Below, piece after piece: positions 18,739 to 27,955 of a stretch of DNA of 64,000 bases. The stretch lies in the NCBI RefSeq assembly GCF_000372525.1, contig NZ_AQUR01000087.1:1-64000 (forward strand), given 5' to 3'. Positions within the stretch are counted from its first letter, which is position 1; the number at the start of each line of letters is the position of its first letter. The notes below the pieces were generated by a model. The model did no database searches, was not told where the DNA came from, and saw only the letters and a program-made list of their open reading frames with translations. The translations under genes and the position numbers were made by a program. This stretch comes from Cupriavidus neocaledonicus (lineage in GTDB: Bacteria > Pseudomonadota > Gammaproteobacteria > Burkholderiales > Burkholderiaceae).

Positions 18739-19641
18739 TTATGCGGCCAGGCGCGCTTTCGCTTCTTCCAGCGTGCGCGGCACCGGCGTCGGCTCCAGGC
18801 CGATCATCCGGGCGACGTTGTTGCCGAGGTAGTCCTCGAGCGTGTCTTCATCCAGGTTCAGGCCCTGGGGCGGCTCGAAGCACAGCACTTCCAGCAGGCG
18901 CAGCCACATGCCGGGCTCGTTGGGCGGGGTGTCGGAACCGAACAGGATCTTGTGCCTGGGCAGCACCTTGGCGAACTCGACGATGCGCGACTGCAGGCAC
19001 CAGCCCGATTCGCAGTAGACGTTGGGCATGTCCATCGCCATCTGGAACGGCTCGAAGCAGTACACGCCGCCGGTCTGCACGCCGAAGTGGGCCATGATGA
19101 AGTTCACCGTCGGGAACTCCTTCATCATCGGCACCCATTCGGTCGGGATGCTGTAGGGACCGTCGCCGGTATGCAGCTTGACCAGCACGCCCAGCTCGGC
19201 GCATTTCTGCAGCGCCGGGCGCAGCCAGTCCAGCGCGCGGTCCGGGCGATAGGCGTGCATGTTGGCCTGGAACTGGACCATCCTGAAGCCCAGCTTCTTC
19301 ACGTAGTGCTCGATGGCGTTGACGCCGTTCTGCACGCCGCAGCGCGGGTTGTAGACGAAGCAGCCGATAAAGCGGTCCGGGTACTTCCGCACCATCTCGA
19401 CCGTGTAGGCCATGTACGCGTCGATCGATTCGCTGCCCGACTTCACGCCGTCGGTGTAGGTGTAGATGGTGTTGCCCTGCGGCGGCTGGATAAAGGCCTT
19501 GTCGATGCGGCGCGGCTTGCCGTTGATGGTGAATGGGCCGTCCATCATCTGGATCAGGCGCTCGCCGGTGAACGGGTTGCCGTCGTGGCGCCAGGCCAGG
19601 TCCACCAGGTTCGTCGGATAACAGCTGGTGTCGATGATCAT
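18739..19641 (-). CDS. Amidohydrolase-2 family protein B, HxH motif replaced by SCY
   Basis: 300 aa paralog of the next gene, with near-identical core motifs: LHTGDGPYSIPT, MAHFGVQTGG, VYCESGWC, FGSDTPPNEPGMWL. The N-terminal metal motif THLHPTN of its paralog reads TSCYPTN here, so both HxH histidines are gone while the other ligands remain. It may be a non-catalytic partner of protein A, a mononuclear variant with different metal use (Cys available), or an enzyme of changed chemistry. The start at 19641 is chosen by alignment to the paralog's MIIDT start. It is the first gene of the UbiD operon. Confidence 0.8.
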   Translation of the reverse strand: MIIDTSCYPTNLVDLAWRHDGNPFTGERLIQMMDGPFTINGKPRRIDKAFIQPPQGNTIYTYTDGVKSGSESIDAYMAYTVEMVRKYPDRFIGCFVYNPRCGVQNGVNAIEHYVKKLGFRMVQFQANMHAYRPDRALDWLRPALQKCAELGVLVKLHTGDGPYSIPTEWVPMMKEFPTVNFIMAHFGVQTGGVYCFEPFQMAMDMPNVYCESGWCLQSRIVEFAKVLPRHKILFGSDTPPNEPGMWLRLLEVLCFEPPQGLNLDEDTLEDYLGNNVARMIGLEPTPVPRTLEEAKARLAA

Positions 19642-20223
19642 GGGAGATCCCCTAACAATGACTGGTGTCCTGTTCCGCAAGTAACTTGCCAAAATGAAAT
19701 CGTCCAGTTGCTCGTCAGGCTAGGCGCGAGGAGGCGCCATAGCCGTAGCTATGGCAACGACGAGCAACGACGCATGGCGGGCAACTGGGCGATTTCATGG
19801 CAAGGCATTTGCGGAACAGGACACCAGGGTTGGACACGCATGCGGCGGGCGCGCGCGAACAACGCCGCGGGGCCGGCCTTGCATGCTGCGATCGGGAGTC
19901 TTTGTCAGGGGAGCGTCTGGACCACTGCGCCACCGACGAAACACTCCGTCAGTGAGCAATCTCCAGTTGAACGTCGCGGCATTGCACCGCTGCTGTCCAA
20001 TCGACCGCTTCTACCCACGCGCTCTTTATACATAGCGCCTCGGCATGGGTCAAGCGCATCATGTGTTGCGCCGCACGAACAGTGGGGCCGGCCTGCATTC
20101 CAGACCTGGCCGTGAATCCGCTACATTGCGGGAACCGCAGCGGCAGGCCCGGCCGCCGCGGCATATCGACAACAGGGCCGATCGCTTCGAACGGGGTTCA
20201 TCACAGGGAAGGGGGAAGAACAT
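19642..20223. other. 582-nt intergenic region with a long inverted repeat
   Basis: Separates the catabolic operon (minus) from the GH114-like lipoprotein (plus). It contains the 166-bp inverted repeat listed separately. The rest (19828-20223) holds no convincing gene; open frames there lack ribosome sites. An AGGGAAGGGGG stretch just before 20224 is the probable ribosome site of the next gene. Confidence 0.6.
19662..19827. repeat. 166-bp imperfect inverted repeat (MITE- or ncRNA-like)
   Basis: The outer arms ctggtgtcctgttccgcaa (19662-19680) and its exact reverse complement (19809-19827) pair over 19 bp. The inward arms continue with few changes (cttgcc, atgaaatcg, ccagttgc on the left against their complements at about 19780-19806). 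The centre is another perfect hairpin, gccatagc-cgta-gctatggc (19736-19755). The whole could fold as one long stem. No transposase is inside. It resembles a MITE or a dispersed structured repeat; I cannot name the family. Confidence 0.75.
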
Positions 20224-21108
20224 ATGCATGGCAACGATGCGAGGAAGGCCGCGGCGCTGCTGTCGGTTGCGCTGGGCCTGGCACTGGGCGGCTGCGGCGG
20301 CGATGGCGGGCAGACCGAGATGGTGTCGCCGACCGCCGCGGCCGCGACGCGGCACATCAACGAAACCACCACCAGCGCCACCACGCGCTGGGCCCCGGCG
20401 CTCACCGATACCTGGCAGATCCAGCTGACCGGCCGGCTCAATACCAGCTATGCGGTGACCGCCTATGACTTCGACCTGTTCGATACGCCGCAGGCCACCA
20501 TCGACGCACTCAAGGCACAGGGCCGGCGCGTGATCTGCTACTTCTCGGCGGGCAGTTCCGAGGACTGGCGTCCCGACTTCAACCAGTTCACCGAGGCGGA
20601 CCAGGGCGCCCCGCTGTCGGGCTGGGCCGGCGAGCGCTGGCTGGATACGCGCTCGGCCAACGTGCGCCGCATCATGCAGGCGCGCATGGACCTGGCGGTC
20701 AGCAAAGGCTGCGATGCGGTCGATCCCGACAATGTCGACGGCTATACCAACAGCCCCGGCCTGCCGCTGACGGCCGAGACCCAGCTCGACTACAACCGCT
20801 TCCTGGCGGCGGAGGCGCATGCGCGCGGGCTGGCGGTCGGTTTGAAGAACGACGTGGGGCAGGTGGCCGAGCTGGCCGCGAGCTTTGACTTCGCCATCAA
20901 CGAACAGTGCTTCCAGTACCGCGAGTGCGGTGCCTATACCGCGTTCACGGGGCAGGGCAAGCCGGTATTCCAGATCGAATACGCCACCAAGTACCGGGAC
21001 GCCGCCACGCGCGCCGGGCTGTGCGCCAAGGCCCAGGCGGCCAACCTGCGCACGCTGGTGCTGCCCAGGACGCTGAACGGGTCGTTCCGCTACGCCTGCG
21101 ACGCCTGA
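20224..21108 (+). CDS. Lipoprotein of the GH114 (endo-alpha-1,4-polygalactosaminidase-like) family
   Basis: 294 aa. The signal peptide ends in a lipobox (LGLALGGCGG; Cys about residue 24). The mature part is a TIM-barrel like GH114/TM1410: VTAYDFDLFDT, RRVICYFSAGSSEDWRPD, ERWLDTRS, GCDAVDPDNVDGY with probable catalytic Asp residues, and GLKNDVGQ. Known members cleave galactosamine-containing exopolysaccharide or act in envelope processes. It is likely anchored in the outer membrane. Its 3' end overlaps the convergent metalloprotein gene by 19 bp. Confidence 0.75.
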   Translation: MHGNDARKAAALLSVALGLALGGCGGDGGQTEMVSPTAAAATRHINETTTSATTRWAPALTDTWQIQLTGRLNTSYAVTAYDFDLFDTPQATIDALKAQGRRVICYFSAGSSEDWRPDFNQFTEADQGAPLSGWAGERWLDTRSANVRRIMQARMDLAVSKGCDAVDPDNVDGYTNSPGLPLTAETQLDYNRFLAAEAHARGLAVGLKNDVGQVAELAASFDFAINEQCFQYRECGAYTAFTGQGKPVFQIEYATKYRDAATRAGLCAKAQAANLRTLVLPRTLNGSFRYACDA

Positions 21109-21662
21109 GCGCGAGGATCGATGCCGCCGGCGGGGGCGGCGCGTTCCAGCTCCCGCCAGGCCAGGTAGAGCCGCGTATCGAACTCGAGCTGGTGGTAGCG
21201 CGGCTCCATGTACTCGCAGAGCCGGTAGAAGGCCTTGTCGTGCTCGCTTTCCTTCAGGTGGGCAAGCTCGTGCACGACGATCATGCGCAGGAATTCCGGC
21301 GGCGCTTCCTTGAACAGCGAGGCGACCCGGATCTCTTTCTTGGCCTTGAGCTTGCCGCCCTGCACGCGCGAGATCGCGGTATGCAGGCCGAGCGCGCGCT
21401 GGGCCGAATCCAGGCGCGCATCGAACCCCACCTTGTGCAGCGGCGGCGCGCTGCGCAGGTATTCCTGCTTGATGTCCGTGGTGTATTCGTACAGCGCGCG
21501 GTCGGTCTGCACGGTGTGGCGCCCCGGGTAGCGGCGGGCCAGATGGTCGCCGAGCCGGCCGGCGGCGACCAGCTCGCGCACCTGCTCCAGCACGCCGGGC
21601 GGATAGCCGCCCAGGAAGCGCATCGGGTCCTTGCCGGCGGGACGCCAGCTCTCGTTCACCAC
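21090..21662 (-). CDS. YgjP-like (DUF45/M48-related) metalloprotein
   Basis: 190 aa. The zinc signature is VVHELAHLKESEHDKAFY: the HExxH variant HELAH with a downstream HDKAFY His, as in YgjP/WLM-type metallopeptidases. The N-terminal 50 residues are basic and unrelated. It starts 10 nt after the stop of the zinc-ribbon gene, so both are one transcription unit. The function is unknown; a cytosolic zinc metallopeptidase is the family prediction. Confidence 0.75.
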   Translation of the reverse strand: MVNESWRPAGKDPMRFLGGYPPGVLEQVRELVAAGRLGDHLARRYPGRHTVQTDRALYEYTTDIKQEYLRSAPPLHKVGFDARLDSAQRALGLHTAISRVQGGKLKAKKEIRVASLFKEAPPEFLRMIVVHELAHLKESEHDKAFYRLCEYMEPRYHQLEFDTRLYLAWRELERAAPAGGIDPRAQASQA

Positions 21663-21672
21663 GGTGGCCGGC

Positions 21673-21897
21673 TCAGTGGTGGTGGTGATGGTGGTGCATC
21701 CAGCTGTTGTCGAGCGAATTGACGAAGGACTCGACCGCGTCCTTGTCGCCGGTGGCGTGGCGCATCATTTCGCCGCACTTGCAGAAACCCTGGTACGGGG
21801 TGATGTGCGAGCACGCCGACGTCTTCTGCAGGTACAGCGTGACGGGTTTGGTGCACTTCTTGCACTTGAACTTTAAGGTCAGGGCGGGTTTGCTCAT
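21673..21897 (-). CDS. Small zinc-ribbon protein with natural C-terminal His7 tail
   Basis: 74 aa. Residues 9-45 hold cysteine pairs (KCKKC and FCKCGEM) plus ACSHI, consistent with a zinc ribbon. The protein ends SWM followed by seven His codons (six CAC and one CAT) and stop, so the C-terminus is a natural polyhistidine. It lies just upstream of the zinc metalloprotein gene. A role in metal handling for that partner is a reasonable guess but is not shown. Confidence 0.7.
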   Translation of the reverse strand: MSKPALTLKFKCKKCTKPVTLYLQKTSACSHITPYQGFCKCGEMMRHATGDKDAVESFVNSLDNSWMHHHHHHH

Positions 21898-22046
21898 GGC
21901 GATGGCTTGAAAAAGCAGCGGAAGGACGAACCCGTGATTGTACCGGCGGGCGCCAAACCTGGCCGGGCCCAGGCTGCGCGCCGCGGCGTGCCTGATACAC
22001 TCCGCCATTCCCGCACCTATTCCAGCACCATCACTAGCACGCACCC

Positions 22047-23714
22047 ATGGCACAGTACGTTTTCACCATGAACCGCGTGGGCAAGATCGTTCCGCCCAAG
22101 CGTCACATCCTGAAGGACATCTCGCTGTCGTTCTTCCCGGGCGCCAAGATCGGCGTGCTCGGCCTGAACGGCTCGGGCAAGTCCACGCTGCTCAAGATCA
22201 TGGCCGGCCTCGACAAGGAGATCGAGGGCGAGGCCACGCCGATGCCGAACCTGAACATCGGCTACCTGCCGCAGGAGCCGCAGCTCAACCCCGAGCAGAC
22301 CGTGCGCGAGTCGGTGGAAGAAGCGCTGGGCGGCGTGTTCGAGGCGCGCAAGAAGCTCGATGAAATCTACGCCGCGTACGCCGAGCCGGACGCCGACTTC
22401 GACGCGCTCGCCGCCGACCAGGCCAAGTACGAAGCCATCCTGGCCGCCAGCGACGGCAACAACGTCGAACTGCAGCTCGAAATCGCCGCCGACGCGCTGC
22501 GCCTGCCGCCGTGGGACGCCAAGATCGAACACCTGTCCGGCGGTGAAAAGCGCCGCGTGGCGCTGTGCCGCCTGCTGCTGTCGCGCCCCGACATGCTGCT
22601 GCTCGACGAACCGACCAACCACCTGGATGCCGAATCGGTCGACTGGCTGGAGCAGTTCCTGACGCGCTTCCCCGGCACCGTGGTGGCCGTGACCCACGAC
22701 CGCTACTTCCTCGACAACGCCGCCGAGTGGATCCTGGAACTGGACCGCGGCCACGGCATCCCCTGGAAGGGCAACTACAGCTCGTGGCTGGACCAGAAGG
22801 AAGCGCGCCTGAAGCAGGAAGAAGCCAGCGAGTCGGCGCGCCAGAAGGCGCTGCACAAGGAACTGGAGTGGGTGCGCCAGAACCCCAAGGGCCGCCAGGC
22901 CAAGTCCAAGGCGCGCCTGGCCCGCTTCGACGAGCTGAACAGCCAGGAATACCAGAAGCGCAACGAAACCCAGGAAATCTTCATCCCGGTGGGCGAGCGC
23001 CTGGGCAATGAAGTGATCGAGTTCGACAACGTCAGCAAGGGCTTCGGCGACCGCATGCTGATCGAGAACCTGAGCTTCAAGGTGCCGCCGGGCGCCATTG
23101 TCGGCATCATCGGCCCGAACGGCGCCGGCAAGTCGACCTTCTTCAAGATGCTGACCGGCAAGGAACAGCCGGACAGCGGCGAGATCAAGATCGGGCCGAC
23201 CGTGAAGATGGCCTTCGTCGACCAGAGCCGCGACGCGCTCGACGGCACCAAGACCGTGTTCGAGGAAATCTCGGGCGGCGCCGACGTGCTCACCGTGGGC
23301 CGCTACGAAACCCCGTCGCGCGCCTATATCGGCCGCTTCAACTTCAAGGGCGGCGACCAGCAGAAGCAGGTCGGCACGCTGTCGGGCGGCGAACGCGGCC
23401 GCCTGCACATGGCCAAGACGCTGATTGCCGGCGGCAACGTGCTGCTGCTGGACGAACCGTCCAATGACCTCGACGTGGAAACGCTGCGCGCGCTGGAAGA
23501 CGCGCTGCTGGAGTTCGCCGGCTGCGTGATGGTGATCTCGCACGACCGCTGGTTCCTGGACCGGATCGCCACGCACATCCTGGCGTTCGAGGGCGACTCG
23601 CATGTGGAGTTCTTCCCGGGCAACTACCAGGAATACGAGGCCGACAAGAAGAAGCGGCTGGGCGAGGAAGGGGCCAAGCCTAAGCGCATCCGGTACAAGC
23701 CGATCGTGCGGTAA
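22047..23714 (+). CDS. ettA: Energy-dependent translational throttle protein EttA (ABC-F)
   Basis: 555 aa, the usual EttA length. Two ABC domains without membrane segments: Walker [10 protein letters not shown] and GPNGAGKST, signatures [11 protein letters not shown] and [11 protein letters not shown], Walker [12 protein letters not shown] and [11 protein letters not shown]. The charged linker (about residues 245-300) is the P-site tRNA interaction motif typical of ABC-F proteins. It binds the ribosomal E site and gates the first elongation steps according to the ATP/ADP ratio. It is monocistronic, followed by a strong terminator. Confidence 0.95.
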   Translation: MAQYVFTMNRVGKIVPPKRHILKDISLSFFPGAKIGVLGLNGSGKSTLLKIMAGLDKEIEGEATPMPNLNIGYLPQEPQLNPEQTVRESVEEALGGVFEARKKLDEIYAAYAEPDADFDALAADQAKYEAILAASDGNNVELQLEIAADALRLPPWDAKIEHLSGGEKRRVALCRLLLSRPDMLLLDEPTNHLDAESVDWLEQFLTRFPGTVVAVTHDRYFLDNAAEWILELDRGHGIPWKGNYSSWLDQKEARLKQEEASESARQKALHKELEWVRQNPKGRQAKSKARLARFDELNSQEYQKRNETQEIFIPVGERLGNEVIEFDNVSKGFGDRMLIENLSFKVPPGAIVGIIGPNGAGKSTFFKMLTGKEQPDSGEIKIGPTVKMAFVDQSRDALDGTKTVFEEISGGADVLTVGRYETPSRAYIGRFNFKGGDQQKQVGTLSGGERGRLHMAKTLIAGGNVLLLDEPSNDLDVETLRALEDALLEFAGCVMVISHDRWFLDRIATHILAFEGDSHVEFFPGNYQEYEADKKKRLGEEGAKPKRIRYKPIVR

Positions 23715-23756
23715 AGCACCCGCCGGTAGCGATAAGCACTCCGCTTCAAGCAAAGC

Positions 23757-23788
23757 AAAAGCCCCGACTCAATAGAGCGGGGCTTTTT
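23757..23788. terminator. Bidirectional rho-independent terminator after ettA
   Basis: Stem gccccg-a-ctc / gag-cggggc with an aata loop, preceded by an A-run and followed by ttttt. It can stop both ettA and the convergent metallophosphoesterase transcript. Confidence 0.9.
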
Positions 23789-23835
23789 GCTGCGCACTGA
23801 CCGCGCGCAAAGGCTTCGTCTCCTGCGGCAGTGTC

Positions 23836-24984
23836 CTAGTTGGCTCGCACCAGCCTCACCCGCGTAATCTCCGACGGCGCCCCGAACCGCTTCGGCGGGC
23901 CCCAATAGCCGGTACCCCGGCTGATATAGATCCACAGCGATCCATGCCGCACCAGGCCCGCGGTGTACGGCTGCTGCATCGGCACGAACAGGTTCCACGG
24001 CCAGAACTGGCCGCCATGGGTATGGCCCGACAGCTGCAGGTCGAAACCGGCTTGCGCCGCCGCGGGCGCGGTGCGTGGCTGGTGCGCCAGCAGCACGCGC
24101 ACGCCGGCGTCGGCGGGGGCGCCGGCGATGGCGCGCTGCGGGTCGCTGCGGTGGCTTTCGTGGAAGCGGCCGGCGGAGTAGTCGGTGACGCCGCCCAGCA
24201 CCAGCGCGTCGCCGTCATGCTGCAGCACCACGTGCTCGTTCATCAGCACGCGCACGCCCAGGCGGCGCAGTTCGTCGATCCACGGCTGTGCGCCGGAGTA
24301 GTACTCGTGGTTGCCGGTGACAAAGTAGGTGCCGTGGCGCGCCCGCAGCCGGGCCAGCGGCGCGGTGTGCGCTGAGAGTTCGCGCACGGTGCCGTCGACC
24401 AGGTCGCCGGTAATGGCGACGGCATCGGCCTGCAGGCTGTTGACGCGATCGACGATGCGGTCCAGGTAGGGCCGCTTGATGGTCGGGCCGACATGGATGT
24501 CGCTGATCTGGGCGATGGTGAAGCCGTGCAGCGCCTCCGGCAGGCCGCGCACCGGCACGTCGACTTCGACCACGCGCGCCAGCCGGCGCGCGTTGACGTA
24601 ACCCGCCAGCGTCACCAGCAAGGCCAGCAGCGGCACCGCCACGGCGCTGCCGGCGGCCAGGCCGGGCGCGCGCCAGCCCAGCAGTTGCCCGGCCAGCCAG
24701 GCGGCGGCGAGGGCCACGTCGCGGACCAGTGTCAGCACCAGCAGCGATGAGAAGAATCCCATGGCGAGCATGCCGATCCAGGACACCAGGTCCGACCAGG
24801 GCTGGCTGACGCGCCGCGCCAGCAGTCCCGCCGGCAGCAGCGCGCAGGACAGCGCCAGCCAGGCCAGCGCCAGCGCCTTGACCGCCATCGGGACCGGCAG
24901 CGCCGGCAGCAGGCGCAGCGCGATATAGCCGTGCAGCAGGGCCGTGATGAACGCCGCGGTCAGGATGGTGGTGCGTGGAGGCAT
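23836..24984 (-). CDS. Membrane-anchored metallophosphoesterase (YaeI/YkuE-like)
   Basis: 382 aa. The first ~140 residues contain four or five hydrophobic helices. The rest is a calcineurin-like phosphoesterase with all motifs: ISDIHVGP, ITGDLVDG, VTGNHEYYSG, LAHQPR and LSGHTHGGQFWP. Relatives include YaeI and UDP-2,3-diacylglucosamine or teichoic-acid-linked phosphodiesterases. The catalytic domain is next to the membrane; the substrate is unknown. The start at 24984 is the first ATG before the helices; upstream sequence in frame does not look coding. Confidence 0.85.
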   Translation of the reverse strand: MPPRTTILTAAFITALLHGYIALRLLPALPVPMAVKALALAWLALSCALLPAGLLARRVSQPWSDLVSWIGMLAMGFFSSLLVLTLVRDVALAAAWLAGQLLGWRAPGLAAGSAVAVPLLALLVTLAGYVNARRLARVVEVDVPVRGLPEALHGFTIAQISDIHVGPTIKRPYLDRIVDRVNSLQADAVAITGDLVDGTVRELSAHTAPLARLRARHGTYFVTGNHEYYSGAQPWIDELRRLGVRVLMNEHVVLQHDGDALVLGGVTDYSAGRFHESHRSDPQRAIAGAPADAGVRVLLAHQPRTAPAAAQAGFDLQLSGHTHGGQFWPWNLFVPMQQPYTAGLVRHGSLWIYISRGTGYWGPPKRFGAPSEITRVRLVRAN

Positions 24985-25300
24985 GGGCGGGCCCGGGGTG
25001 GAATGTTCAGAGATGAGGCCGCGCCGGGCGGCTTCAAGGGCCGCGGCGGCGCGCGCAGGCCATGCAAGATGCGCACCCGCCGGCCGGCCTGGCTCGCGCT
25101 CCGGGGCCGCCCGGTGCAGCAACGCGGCGGTCCGGGCTCGTGCCGCCGATCTGTCTTTTTTCTGGCGGATCCTGAATGTTTTCGAATCAGATTGTTCGTG
25201 TCGGCGCGCTACTCTAGATTCGCGCAATGGGCCGCCTGTTGTGCAGCATCCTGCCCGCGCGTGCCGGCAGCCGGCAGGCGGCGCCCTCCCGGAGAAACCC
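24985..25300. other. 316-nt divergent intergenic region
   Basis: Promoter region between the metallophosphoesterase and the 802-aa exported protein. It contains one good sigma-70-like promoter for the rightward gene (listed separately). No gene is supported. Confidence 0.5.
25192..25220 (+). promoter_or_regulatory. Putative sigma-70 promoter of the 802-aa exported protein
   Basis: ttgttc (25192-25197) and tagatt (25215-25220) are spaced by 17 nt, 81 nt before the ATG. Confidence 0.45.
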
Positions 25301-27709
25301 ATGTCGTTTCGGATAAAGCAGACCAGCGTGCTGATCGCGGCGGCCTGGCTGGCGCTGGCCCCGCTCGTCGCGCAGGCCGCCACGTCGCCCAGGTCGTCGT
25401 CGGTAGCCGCGGGCGCGGCCTCCCTGACCTGGCCGCGCAACTTTGATGCGGCCACCGACCATGTCGAGCTGTACCAGCCCCAGATCGAGACCTGGGAGGG
25501 CAACCGCCTGTCCGGGCGCGCCGCGGTGGCGCTGGGCGACAAGGCGGGCGCGCCGACCTACGGCGTGGTCCACTTCTCGGCCACCGGCGATATCGACAAG
25601 CCTTCCGGGCTGGTGCAGCTGACCGGCATCACGGTCGACAGCGTCGAGGTGCCGACCCGGCCCGATGCCGCCGACCGCGTGCGCCAGGCGCTGGTGTCGC
25701 GCCTGCCGGCCAACGGGCTGACGGTGCCGCTGGACCAGCTTCAGGCCAGCTATGCGGTATCGCAGCAACTGGCGAAAGCCGGCCGCGTCGCGGTGCGCAA
25801 CGACACGCCGCAGATCCTGTTTGCGACCACGCCCACGCTGCTGGTGCTGGTCGACGGCGAGCCCGCCTGGCGCGCCGTGCCGGGAACGTCGTACGAACGC
25901 GCGCTGAACAGCCGCGCACTGCTGCTGCGCGCGCCCGGCGGCGAGCTGTTCCTGAAGGCGGCCGGCTACTGGTATCGCTCGGAGTCCGCCGGCGGCGCGT
26001 GGGAGGTCATGACCACCGTGCCCAGGGCGCTCGAGAGTGCGGCCGGCAAGGCCGCGGCCGGCATCAAGCCCGATGCGATGCTGCCCGCAGACGGCAAGCG
26101 CCCGGCCCGCGCCCCGGCCATCCTCTTCGCCACGCAGCCGACCGAGTTGGTGGTGACCAGCGGCGCGCCGCAGATGGCGCCGGTCAGCGGGGTCGGCCTG
26201 CTGACCATGGCCAACGCCGACCACGCGGTCTTCGTCGATCCGGCCGCCAACCAGTATTACGTGCTGGTCTCGGGGCGCTGGTTCCGCGCGCCGATGCTGA
26301 CCGGCCCATGGCAGTACGTGCCGGGCAGCCGGCTGCCGGCGGACTTTGCCCGCATCCCGCCCACCGATCCCAAGGCCAATGTGCTGGTCTCTGTGCCGGG
26401 CACGCCGCAGGCGCGCGAGGCCGAGATCGCCGCCACCATCCCGCAGACCGCCACGGTGTCGCGCACCAAGGCGGGCCTGACGGTGGCGTATGACGGCGCG
26501 CCGCGTTTCGTGCCGATCACCGGCACTTCGCTCAGCTACGCGGTCAATACGGGCACGCCGGTGATCGAGGTCGACGGCAGCCACTACTACGCGGTGGCCA
26601 ACGGCGTCTGGTTCACCGCGCCGGCGCCCGCCGGCCCGTGGCAGGTCGCGACCGAAGTGCCGTCGGCGATCTATACCATCCCGCCGACTTCGCCGGTGTA
26701 CTACGTCACCTACGTGCGCATCTACGCGGTCACGCCGCAGACCGTGGTGGTGGGCTACACCCCCGGCTACATGGGCGTGGTGGTGAGCGCCGACGGCACC
26801 GTGGTCTACGGCACGGGCTATGTCTATCCGCCCTACGTGGGCGCGGTCTACTACGGCTATCCGGCCACCTATGGCTACGGCGCCGGCTTCGGCATCGGCG
26901 TGGCCGAGGGCTTTGCCTTCGGCTTCGCCGCGGGCGCGTTCTGGGGCGCGGCGTCGCCTTACTGGGGCCCGTACTGGTGGGGCGGCCCGTACAACTGGAA
27001 CTACGTCAACGTGAACCAGGCCAACTTCTACGGCCGCTGGGGCCAGGGCACGGTCACCCACGCGCAGGGCTGGAACGCCTGGACCGGCACCGAATGGCGC
27101 GGCACCGCGGGCGCCGGCTACAACCCGGCCACCGGCGCGCGCTACCAGGGCAGCCGCGGCGCCGCGTTCAATCCCTATTCCGGCAACTATGCGGCCGGCC
27201 ACCAGGGTGCCTTTGCCAACCCGTCGACCGGCCGCGAAGGCGCGGCGCGCGGCGGCGTTGCCGGCAACACCTACACCGGCGACTACGCGGCGGGACGCCA
27301 GGTGGCAGGCTACGACGCCCAGACCGGCCGCGTCGGCGCGGCCGAGGCCGGCATTGCCGGCAATACGCAGACCGGCCAGCACACTGCCGGCAGCCGCGGC
27401 TTCGTCGCCAACCCGGGCAAGGACAACGCGGTGGTGTGGAACAACGGCAACGTATATGCCGGCCACGATGGCTCCGTGTACCAGCACACCGACAACGGCT
27501 GGCAAAAGCACACCCCCGGCGGCTGGGAGCCGGTACAGGCCGGCAACGAGGTCACCGGCCGGCTGGACCAGCAGCGCCAGGCGCGCGAGCTGGGGCAGCA
27601 GCGCTTCAGCGGTGTCGCGCAGCAGTGGCAAGGGCGCGGCGGCATGGGTGGAGGATTCGGCGGCCGGGGCCTGCGTGGCGGTGGCTTCCATGGCGGATTC
27701 CGGCGCTGA
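25301..27709 (+). CDS. Large exported protein with WF/GPW repeats and Tyr/Gly-rich tail
   Basis: 802 aa. Signal peptide MSFRIKQTSVLIAAAWLALA...AQAA; GGAG box about 7 nt before the ATG. Residues about 160-480 hold three repeats of one module, each with a beta-rich part and a signature like YW-(Y/F)-R or WF-(R/T)-AP followed by GPWQ/GAWE: GYWYRSESAGGAWE, GRWFRAPMLTGPWQ and GVWFTAPAPAGPWQ. Then a Tyr/Gly-rich stretch, low-complexity NPxTG / YxG repeats (GYNPATGARYQG, NPYSGNY, NPSTGREG) and an Arg/Gly tail (GGRGLRGGGFHGGF). I recognise no described function. It is probably a periplasmic or surface-exposed structural or binding protein. Confidence 0.8.
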   Translation: MSFRIKQTSVLIAAAWLALAPLVAQAATSPRSSSVAAGAASLTWPRNFDAATDHVELYQPQIETWEGNRLSGRAAVALGDKAGAPTYGVVHFSATGDIDKPSGLVQLTGITVDSVEVPTRPDAADRVRQALVSRLPANGLTVPLDQLQASYAVSQQLAKAGRVAVRNDTPQILFATTPTLLVLVDGEPAWRAVPGTSYERALNSRALLLRAPGGELFLKAAGYWYRSESAGGAWEVMTTVPRALESAAGKAAAGIKPDAMLPADGKRPARAPAILFATQPTELVVTSGAPQMAPVSGVGLLTMANADHAVFVDPAANQYYVLVSGRWFRAPMLTGPWQYVPGSRLPADFARIPPTDPKANVLVSVPGTPQAREAEIAATIPQTATVSRTKAGLTVAYDGAPRFVPITGTSLSYAVNTGTPVIEVDGSHYYAVANGVWFTAPAPAGPWQVATEVPSAIYTIPPTSPVYYVTYVRIYAVTPQTVVVGYTPGYMGVVVSADGTVVYGTGYVYPPYVGAVYYGYPATYGYGAGFGIGVAEGFAFGFAAGAFWGAASPYWGPYWWGGPYNWNYVNVNQANFYGRWGQGTVTHAQGWNAWTGTEWRGTAGAGYNPATGARYQGSRGAAFNPYSGNYAAGHQGAFANPSTGREGAARGGVAGNTYTGDYAAGRQVAGYDAQTGRVGAAEAGIAGNTQTGQHTAGSRGFVANPGKDNAVVWNNGNVYAGHDGSVYQHTDNGWQKHTPGGWEPVQAGNEVTGRLDQQRQARELGQQRFSGVAQQWQGRGGMGGGFGGRGLRGGGFHGGFRR

Positions 27710-27955
27710 TCGTGCTGCGGCGCGCGCTGCGCGCAAACGGTACGGCAGGCGCGGAACAAGGGGGCATGCGCGCGTGACGCGACTCGAAAGGAGTTAATAC
27801 GCGCGCAAGAAAGATTGAATTGGCGCTGCCTGGGCCCGGCCTTACTCTGCCGGAGTACAGGGTGGGGAACGGTGCACCCGGCGGCCGGGCCGCTGCGGCC
27901 CCGGTCGCTTTGGCCGCGCCATGGCAACGCAGTCAATTTCTGGTGGGGGAGTCCC
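27710..27955. other. Leader of the RND efflux operon
   Basis: 246 nt. A frame open from 27815 runs into the adaptor gene but encodes no signal peptide at its start. No regulator gene or clear operator is present. Confidence 0.4.

Noticed and set aside
21673-21700. Cloning-tag contamination as the source of the polyhistidine
   Set aside because: The His run is in frame with a natural zinc-ribbon gene, and genuine genes continue on both sides without vector sequence.
25214-27736. 840-codon minus-strand open frame
   Set aside because: It mirrors the exported 802-aa protein; no domain or ribosome site.
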